Below are positions 6,142 to 9,504 of a stretch of DNA of 9,504 bases, piece by piece (the first letter of the stretch is position 1; each line of letters opens with the position of its first letter). The DNA is from Gemmatimonadota bacterium (GTDB lineage Bacteria; Gemmatimonadota; Gemmatimonadetes; Gemmatimonadales; GWC2-71-9). The stretch covers positions 1 through 9,504 of the forward strand of contig QHTS01000100.1 in assembly GCA_003220905.1 (NCBI GenBank), written 5' to 3'. Below the pieces are notes generated by a model. The model made no database searches and had not been told where the DNA came from. It saw only the letters and a list, made by a program, of their open reading frames with translations. Made by a program: the position numbers and the translations under genes.

Positions 6142-6687
6142 CTATTTCGCCGCCTGGGCGGTCTTGCCGGCCTTGCGCCGGACCTGCTCGCCCACGTAGC
6201 GGATCCCCTTTCCTTTGTAGGGCTCGGGCGGCCGGATCGCGCGGATCTCCGCCGCCACCTGGCCCACGAGCTCCTTGTCAACGCCCTCGATCTTGACGAG
6301 GACGTTGTTGTCCACCGAGATCTTGATCCCCTGCGGCGCGTGATACGGCACCGGATGGGAGAAGCCGACGACGAGCTGCACGCCGAACGGCTTCGGCTCC
6401 GCCTTGTAGCCCACCCCCTGGATCTCGAGCGCCTTCGCGAATCCCTTGGTGACGCCGTCCACCATGTTGGCGACGAGCGTGCGCGTGAGGCCGTGGAGCG
6501 CCTTGTGCCGGCTCTCGTCGGAGGGCCGCCGCACGATGATCGCTTCGCCCTCCACCGCCACGGCCAGCTCGGCGTGGACGAGCCGGCTGATCTCGCCCCT
6601 CGGGCCCTTCACGGTGATTCGCAGGCCGTCGAGCTGGGCGGTCACGCCCTTGGGCATGGGGACCGGCTTCCTGCCGATGCGCGACAT
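6142..6687 (-). CDS. rplF: 50S ribosomal protein L6
   Basis: L6 binds 23S rRNA near the sarcin-ricin loop and the factor-binding site. The 181-residue length is close to the usual 177-180. The N-terminus MSRIGRKPVPMPKGV is typical. Two duplicated L6 domains follow (about 10-80 and 90-165), with GFAKALEIQGVGYKAEPK (82-99) at the start of the second. The signature PEPYKGKGIRYVGEQVRRKAGK (from 154) is near the C-terminus. The start is certain: AAGGAGG (6694-6700) overlaps the rpsH stop as TAAGGAGG and lies 6 nt before the ATG. The short Ala/Lys tail after KAGK is a minor variation. Confidence 0.99.
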   Translation of the reverse strand: MSRIGRKPVPMPKGVTAQLDGLRITVKGPRGEISRLVHAELAVAVEGEAIIVRRPSDESRHKALHGLTRTLVANMVDGVTKGFAKALEIQGVGYKAEPKPFGVQLVVGFSHPVPYHAPQGIKISVDNNVLVKIEGVDKELVGQVAAEIRAIRPPEPYKGKGIRYVGEQVRRKAGKTAQAAK

Positions 6688-6698
6688 GGGCGGCCTCC

Positions 6699-7094
6699 TT
6701 ACCAGACCACCGCGAGCAGCTCGCCGCCTACGCGGGCGGTGCGTGCTTCGCGATCCGTCATGAGCCCCTGCGGCGTCGAGAGGATCGCCATGCCGAGGCC
6801 GTTCTTCACGCGCGGGATCTCGCGCGCCTTGACGTAGCGGCGCAGGCCCGGTGCGGACACGCGCTGTAGCTCGCGGATCACCGGGGCGTCGTTGTGATAC
6901 TTGAGGTAGAGCCGCAGCAGCCCGTGACGCCCATCGTCCAGCACCTTGAAGTCCTGGACGTAGTGGTTGTCGCGGAGCAGCCGCGCGATCTCGACCTTCA
7001 GCTTCGACACCGGCATGTCGACCCGACGGTGCCCCGCCTGGCAGGCGTTGCGCACCCGAGTCAGCATGTCGGCGACGGGATCAATCACGCTCAT
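6699..7094 (-). CDS. rpsH: 30S ribosomal protein S8
   Basis: S8 is a primary 16S rRNA-binding protein of the central domain. In E. coli it also represses the spc operon by binding mRNA at the start of rplE. The 131-residue length is normal. The N-terminus SVIDPVADMLTRVRNA (2-17) is characteristic. The C-terminal signature runs NGLGMAILSTPQGLMTDREA (98-117) to GGELLAVVW. An AAGGAC (7105-7110) precedes the ATG by 10 nt, and the stop forms part of the rplF Shine-Dalgarno. Whether S8 autoregulates here cannot be judged by eye; I did not recognise a copy of its 16S helix target. Confidence 0.99.
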   Translation of the reverse strand: MSVIDPVADMLTRVRNACQAGHRRVDMPVSKLKVEIARLLRDNHYVQDFKVLDDGRHGLLRLYLKYHNDAPVIRELQRVSAPGLRRYVKAREIPRVKNGLGMAILSTPQGLMTDREARTARVGGELLAVVW

Positions 7095-7110
7095 CTCGCG
7101 TTCCGTCCTT

Positions 7111-7296
7111 TTACCAACTGGCTTTGCGCACGCCGGGAATTTCCCCGCGCAGCGCGAGCTCGCGGAAACAAATGCGGCACAGCCGGAACTTGCGGAGCGT
7201 CCCCCGGCTGCGACCGCAGCGCTGGCACCGGTAGTAGCCCCGCACCTTGAACTTCGGCTTCCGCTTGACCTTTTCCATCCACGTCTTCTTCGCCAT
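7111..7296 (-). CDS. rpsN: 30S ribosomal protein S14, zinc-binding type
   Basis: This 61-residue S14 is the short, zinc-containing class (often named rpsN1 or rpsZ). It carries a four-cysteine ribbon: Cys24-x2-Cys27 and Cys40-x2-Cys43, within YYRCQRCGRSRG and FRLCRICFREL. It ends in the usual RGEIPGVRKASW. It binds the 3' major domain of 16S rRNA in the 30S head. All four ligands are intact, so the protein should need zinc. Organisms facing zinc shortage often keep a cysteine-free paralog elsewhere; none is in this window. The Shine-Dalgarno TAGGAGA (7304-7310) stands 7 nt before the ATG, and the gene sits 23 nt after rplE. Confidence 0.99.
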   Translation of the reverse strand: MAKKTWMEKVKRKPKFKVRGYYRCQRCGRSRGTLRKFRLCRICFRELALRGEIPGVRKASW

Positions 7297-7319
7297 CCGA
7301 TGGTCTCCTAATCCCGTTC

Positions 7320-8141
7320 CTATGCGACCGCGACGGGGGCTTCGCCCCGGAAGGGCATCCCCAGCTCGCGCAGCAAGGCCAGCGCGGTGTCGTCCCGGCC
7401 GGCGCTGGTCACGAGCGTGATATCCATCCCGTGGATCTTCTCGACCTTGTCGTAGTCGATCTCCGGGAAGATCATCTGCTCCTTGATGCCGATCGTGTAG
7501 TTGCCCCGGCCATCGAAGCTGTCGGTCGGGAGCCCGCGGAAGTCACGCATGCGGGGCACCGCGATCGTGATGAACCGGTCCAGAAACTCGAACATGCGCG
7601 CCGCGCGCAGCGTCACCGAGCAGCCGACCGGCATGCCCTCGCGCAAGTTGAAGTTGGCGATGGCTTTCTTCGCACGCGTCACCACGGGCTGCTGGCCGGT
7701 GATGGCGGCGAGCTCGGCCACGGCCGCCTCGAGCGCCTTCGGGTTCTTGGACGCGTCCCCCATCCCGACGTTGAGCACGATCTTCACGAGCTTCGGGATC
7801 TCGTGGGGATTCGTCAGGCCAAACTGCTGCGCGAGCTTCGGCCGCACCCGCTGCGCGTAGTAGTCGTGCAGGCGGGGCGGGGGCGCGGGCTCGAGCGGCG
7901 GGCCCCCCCCTTCAGCCTCGGCCGTGGCGGCCGGCTTGCCCTCGGCCGGCTTCTTGCCCTTCTGCTTTTCCTTCTGCTTCGGCTTGGGGGGAGGGGGGGG
8001 CGCCGCCGGGGCCTCCGCAGCGGCCGGGGGGGCCGGGGGGGCCGGGGGGGCCACGTCGGCGGCCTTCGGCTCGTCTCCCCGGGGCATGGCCCCGGGGTTG
8101 GGCGTGCCCTCTTCGGGCTTCCGTTCCTTGGTATCCGCCAT
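7320..8141 (-). CDS. rplE: 50S ribosomal protein L5 with 90-residue N-terminal extension
   Basis: L5 binds 5S rRNA and contacts the P-site tRNA from the central protuberance. The core begins at LHDYYAQRVRPKL (91 onward), matching the usual start of the family. It continues through KIVLNVGMGDA, ITGQQPVVTRAKKAIANF, DRFITIAVPRMRDFRGL and FDGRGNYTIGIKEQMIFPEI. Family length is about 179; this protein is 273. Residues 1-90 are low-complexity: APP repeats (31-39), a proline run, a lysine cluster (KPKQKEKQKGKK, 53-64) and a Gly/Pro linker. The frame is open, lysines there are all AAG and most third positions are G or C, so the extension looks coding. The ATG lies 4 nt after the rplX stop with only a weak Shine-Dalgarno, and I see no convincing internal start near residue 91. 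Confidence 0.95.
   Translation of the reverse strand: MADTKERKPEEGTPNPGAMPRGDEPKAADVAPPAPPAPPAAAEAPAAPPPPPKPKQKEKQKGKKPAEGKPAATAEAEGGGPPLEPAPPPRLHDYYAQRVRPKLAQQFGLTNPHEIPKLVKIVLNVGMGDASKNPKALEAAVAELAAITGQQPVVTRAKKAIANFNLREGMPVGCSVTLRAARMFEFLDRFITIAVPRMRDFRGLPTDSFDGRGNYTIGIKEQMIFPEIDYDKVEKIHGMDITLVTSAGRDDTALALLRELGMPFRGEAPVAVA
7986..8052 (-). repeat. G-run tract and APP-coding nonamer repeat in rplE
   Basis: On the plus (template) strand there are G runs of six (7986-7991) and eight (7993-8000). These are followed by three perfect tandem copies of GGGGGGGCC (about 8025-8052), which encode three Ala-Pro-Pro units. A separate run of eight C lies at 7903-7910. The template strand could fold into a G-quadruplex. 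Mononucleotide runs of seven or eight are also prone to slippage and to sequencing error. The reading frame is nevertheless intact from the ATG to the conserved core. Confidence 0.75.
8077..8097 (-). promoter_or_regulatory. Perfect 9-bp GC hairpin early in rplE
   Basis: CCCCGGGGC (8077-8085) and GCCCCGGGG (8089-8097) are exact reverse complements separated by 3 nt. In the rplE mRNA the stem would begin about 45 nt after the start codon, over residues Asn15 to Arg21. All nine pairs are G-C. It may slow translation or pair with other leader elements. It has no T-tract, so it is not an intrinsic terminator, and a regulatory role is only inferred from its strength and place. Confidence 0.45.
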
Positions 8142-8145
8142 TGCG

Positions 8146-8541
8146 CTATTTCGCTTTCACGCGCGGAATCGGCTGACCGGACCTGACCGCGATCCGCTGC
8201 ACGGTGCCATCCTTGTCCACGCGCCGCCGAACCCGCGTGGGATCCCCGGACTTGGGGTCGAGCAGCATGACCTTCGACGCCGCGATCGGCGCCGTCAGCT
8301 CGATGATGCCGCTCTCCTGGTTCGGGTTGGCGGCGCGCTTGTGCTTCTTCACGATGTTCACGCCCTCCACTTCCACGCGGAATTCCTTGGGGAAGACACG
8401 GAGGACTTTGCCTTCCTTCCCGCGATGCTCGCCCGAGATCACGCGCACCGTGTCGCCCTTGGTGATGTGCAGCTTGTGCCGCTCGGGCTCGCGGGGGCCG
8501 GAGGGGGCGCGGCGGCTCTTCTTGTAGACGAGCGGCTTCAT
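8146..8541 (-). CDS. rplX: 50S ribosomal protein L24
   Basis: L24 initiates assembly of the 50S subunit by binding domain I of 23S rRNA, and it lies near the exit of the peptide tunnel. The 131-residue product has the KOW motif ITKGDTVRVISGEHRGKEGK (26-45), followed by VEVEGVNIVKKHKRA (56-70) and SGIIELTAPIAASKVMLLDP (77-96). Bacterial L24 is usually about 103 residues and starts close to the KOW strand. Here about 20 basic residues (KPLVYKKSRRAPSGPREPER) come first. That start is strongly supported by a nine-base match to the 16S anti-Shine-Dalgarno just upstream. The gap to rplN is 1 nt, and to rplE 4 nt. Confidence 0.98.
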   Translation of the reverse strand: MKPLVYKKSRRAPSGPREPERHKLHITKGDTVRVISGEHRGKEGKVLRVFPKEFRVEVEGVNIVKKHKRAANPNQESGIIELTAPIAASKVMLLDPKSGDPTRVRRRVDKDGTVQRIAVRSGQPIPRVKAK

Positions 8542-8542
8542 G

Positions 8543-8911
8543 TCAAATCACCTCCGGTGCGAGCGACACGATCTTCATGAACCGCTTGTCGCGTAGCTCG
8601 CGCCCGACTGGCCCGAAGATACGGGTCGCGCGGGGCTCGCCCTGGTCGGTGATGAGCACGGCGGCGTTCTCGTCGAACCGGATGTAGGAGCCATCCTTGC
8701 GCTTGGTCTCCTTGGCCGTGCGCACGATCACCGCCTTCACCACCTCGCCCTTCTTGATCTGGCCGGTTGGGATGGCGTCCTTGATCGTCACGACCACGAT
8801 GTCGCCCAGCCCCGCATAGCGGCGCTTGGACCCACCGAGCACGCGGATCACGAGCGCTCGCCGCGCGCCCGAGTTGTCCGCGATCTTGAGAATCGATTCC
8901 TGCTGCACCAC
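8543..8911 (-). CDS. rplN: 50S ribosomal protein L14
   Basis: L14 sits at the subunit interface and contributes to an intersubunit bridge with 16S rRNA. The 122-residue length is the family norm. Conserved stretches are QQESILKIADNSGARRALVI (3-22), VLGGSKRRYAGLGDIVVVTI (24-43), GSYIRFDENAAVLI (74-87) and TRIFGPVGRELRDKRFMKIV (95-114). The start is GTG at 8911; a second GTG follows at once, but the family pattern M-[IV]-Q-Q-E favours the first. An upstream GAGGGGGG serves as ribosome-binding site. The 24-nt gap to rpsQ is the largest in the operon. The end overlaps the rplX Shine-Dalgarno. Confidence 0.98.
   Translation of the reverse strand: MVQQESILKIADNSGARRALVIRVLGGSKRRYAGLGDIVVVTIKDAIPTGQIKKGEVVKAVIVRTAKETKRKDGSYIRFDENAAVLITDQGEPRATRIFGPVGRELRDKRFMKIVSLAPEVI
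8547..8555 (-). promoter_or_regulatory. Nine-base Shine-Dalgarno for rplX inside rplN
   Basis: The mRNA reads GGAGGTGAT, a complete complement to the canonical 16S 3' end, five bases before the rplX ATG. It overlaps the last codons and stop of rplN. This fixes the rplX start, and so makes its 20-residue N-terminal tail real. It is the strongest ribosome-binding site noticed in the window. Confidence 0.85.
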
Positions 8912-8935
8912 GGTCCCCCCCTCGTAGTCCCGCCG

Positions 8936-9184
8936 CTACTTCGCGCGCTCGACGATTTCGACCACGCGCCACCGCTTGGTCTTCGACAGCGGCCGCGTCT
9001 CGACGATCCGCACCGTGTCACCCGCCTTGGCGCCCTTCTCGTCGTGCGCGGCGACCTGCTTGGTGCGCACGATCTGCTTGCCGTAGAACCCGTGCGCGAA
9101 GCGGCGCACGAGCGAAACCGTGACTGTCTTCTGCATCTTGTCGCTCACCACCACGCCCGTCCGAACCTTGCGCCGCCCCCTCAT
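8936..9184 (-). CDS. rpsQ: 30S ribosomal protein S17
   Basis: S17 is a primary 16S rRNA-binding protein of the 5' domain with an OB fold. The 82-residue product matches the family length. Visible motifs are GRRKVRTGVVVSDKMQKTVT (3-22), VRRFAHGFYGKQIVRTKQVA (26-45) and the signature GDTVRIVETRPLSKTKRWRV (55-74), closing with VEIVERAK. The ATG overlaps the rpmC stop as ATGA (9181-9184), and AGAGGAAG (9190-9197) lies 5 nt upstream. Confidence 0.99.
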   Translation of the reverse strand: MRGRRKVRTGVVVSDKMQKTVTVSLVRRFAHGFYGKQIVRTKQVAAHDEKGAKAGDTVRIVETRPLSKTKRWRVVEIVERAK

Positions 9185-9381
9185 GCCCGCTTCCTCTCTG
9201 CCAGAATGGTGTTGATCCGCGCGATCTCGCGGCGGATAGCGCGCAGCTGCAGCGGATTCCCGAGCGCCTCCGTCGCGCGGCGGAATCCCAGGCGGAAGCG
9301 CTCCTCGGTCAGCACGACGAGCTGCTGCTCCAGCTCCTCGGTCTTCATCTCCCGCAGCGCCTCGGGCTTCTTCCTCGGCAT
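9181..9381 (-). CDS. rpmC: 50S ribosomal protein L29
   Basis: L29 is a small, mainly helical protein next to L23 at the peptide exit tunnel, where the trigger factor and SRP dock. The 66-residue sequence has the two-helix pattern of the family: REMKTEELEQQLVVLTEERF (10-29), LGFRRATEALGNP (31-43) and LRAIRREIARINTILAERKR (46-65). The ATG lies 1 nt after the rplP stop. A strong GGGAGGAG (9389-9396) sits 7 nt upstream, inside the end of rplP. The stop overlaps the rpsQ start. Confidence 0.98.
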   Translation of the reverse strand: MPRKKPEALREMKTEELEQQLVVLTEERFRLGFRRATEALGNPLQLRAIRREIARINTILAERKRA

Positions 9382-9382
9382 G

Positions 9383-9504
9383 CTAGCGCTCCTCCCGCTT
9401 CACAAACTTCGACTTGACCGGCAGCTTGGCAGCCGCGAGCGCCAGCGCCTCGCGCGCCAGATTTTCGGCGATCCCCTCGAGCTCGAACATCACCCGGCCC
9501 GGCT
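9383..9504 (-). CDS. rplP: 50S ribosomal protein L16, C-terminal end (cut by window edge)
   Basis: Only the last 39 codons and a TAG stop are inside the window. The translation starts PGRVMFELEGIAENLAREAL and ends AAAKLPVKSKFVKREER. It matches the L16 C-terminus, where a Met-Phe/Tyr-Glu strand leads to a helix and an AAAKLPxKxxFV ending. L16 helps position A-site tRNA on the 50S subunit. The gene continues beyond position 9504, where rpsC and the rest of the S10 cluster would be expected. Its 3' end carries the rpmC ribosome-binding site. Confidence 0.95.
   Translation of the reverse strand, partial: PGRVMFELEGIAENLAREALALAAAKLPVKSKFVKREER

Noticed and set aside
7872..7910. Internal non-ATG start of rplE near residue 91 giving a standard-length L5
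   Set aside because: Only a CTG lies at the right place and no Shine-Dalgarno is clear; upstream codon use looks coding. Kept as an alternative, not the main call.
5821..8580. Several plus-strand open frames of 200-340 codons opposite rplR, rplF, rpsH, rplE and rplX
   Set aside because: They are mirror images of conserved ribosomal genes with Arg/Leu/Gly-skewed composition; stop codons are scarce on both strands at this GC content.
1..9504. tRNA, rRNA, mobile element, toxin-antitoxin or defence genes
   Set aside because: Apart from the first 114 bases, almost every base lies in a recognised conserved gene, and no signature of these elements was seen.

Overview
This window is almost wholly one ribosomal protein operon: the 3' end of the S10 cluster plus the spc cluster, read on the minus strand from position 9504 down to 1565. 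A single plus-strand gene, ftcD, lies convergent to it at the left edge. GC is very high, with G or C at most third codon positions. The S14 is the four-cysteine zinc form and the Adk is the short-LID form. The first 105 bases hold GCGGAAT-type heptamer repeats. I recall such repeats from genomes of uncultured GC-rich soil and sediment bacteria (Gemmatimonadota, Acidobacteriota, Methylomirabilota). I lean weakly to Gemmatimonadota; the window alone does not settle the phylum.

Layout in transcription order on the minus strand: rplP (3' end only), rpmC, rpsQ, rplN, rplX, rplE, rpsN (zinc type), rpsH, rplF, rplR, rpsE, rpmD, rplO, secY, adk, map. This is the classical bacterial order with no gene missing inside the run. 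Packing is extreme. Five junctions overlap: rpmC/rpsQ, rplO/secY and adk/map by ATGA, rplR/rpsE by TAATG, and rpsE/rpmD by 8 nt. No gap exceeds 24 nt, so there is no room for an internal promoter or terminator outside coding sequence. Usually infA, rpmJ, rpsM, rpsK, rpsD, rpoA and rplQ would follow map. Here the run stops at map, whose last 17 bases overlap the end of the oppositely oriented ftcD. ftcD encodes a fused formiminotransferase-cyclodeaminase (histidine breakdown to one-carbon folate), and no other histidine-degradation gene is present.

Together the minus-strand genes supply large- and small-subunit proteins, the SecYEG channel subunit that docks on the ribosome, adenylate kinase and the methionine aminopeptidase that trims nascent chains. 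This is ordinary housekeeping content, and I see no defence system, mobile element, CRISPR or novel pathway.

The unusual part is the protein termini. L5 has a 90-residue Pro/Ala/Lys-rich N-terminal extension. S5 has about 88 extra N-terminal residues, including 18 consecutive glycines and an RG-rich tract. L15, L30 and L24 carry basic N-terminal tails of about 20-27 residues. Other structures worth a look are a 31-bp imperfect inverted repeat of heptamers before ftcD, a perfect 9-bp GC hairpin just inside rplE, and G-run microsatellites inside rplE and rpsE.
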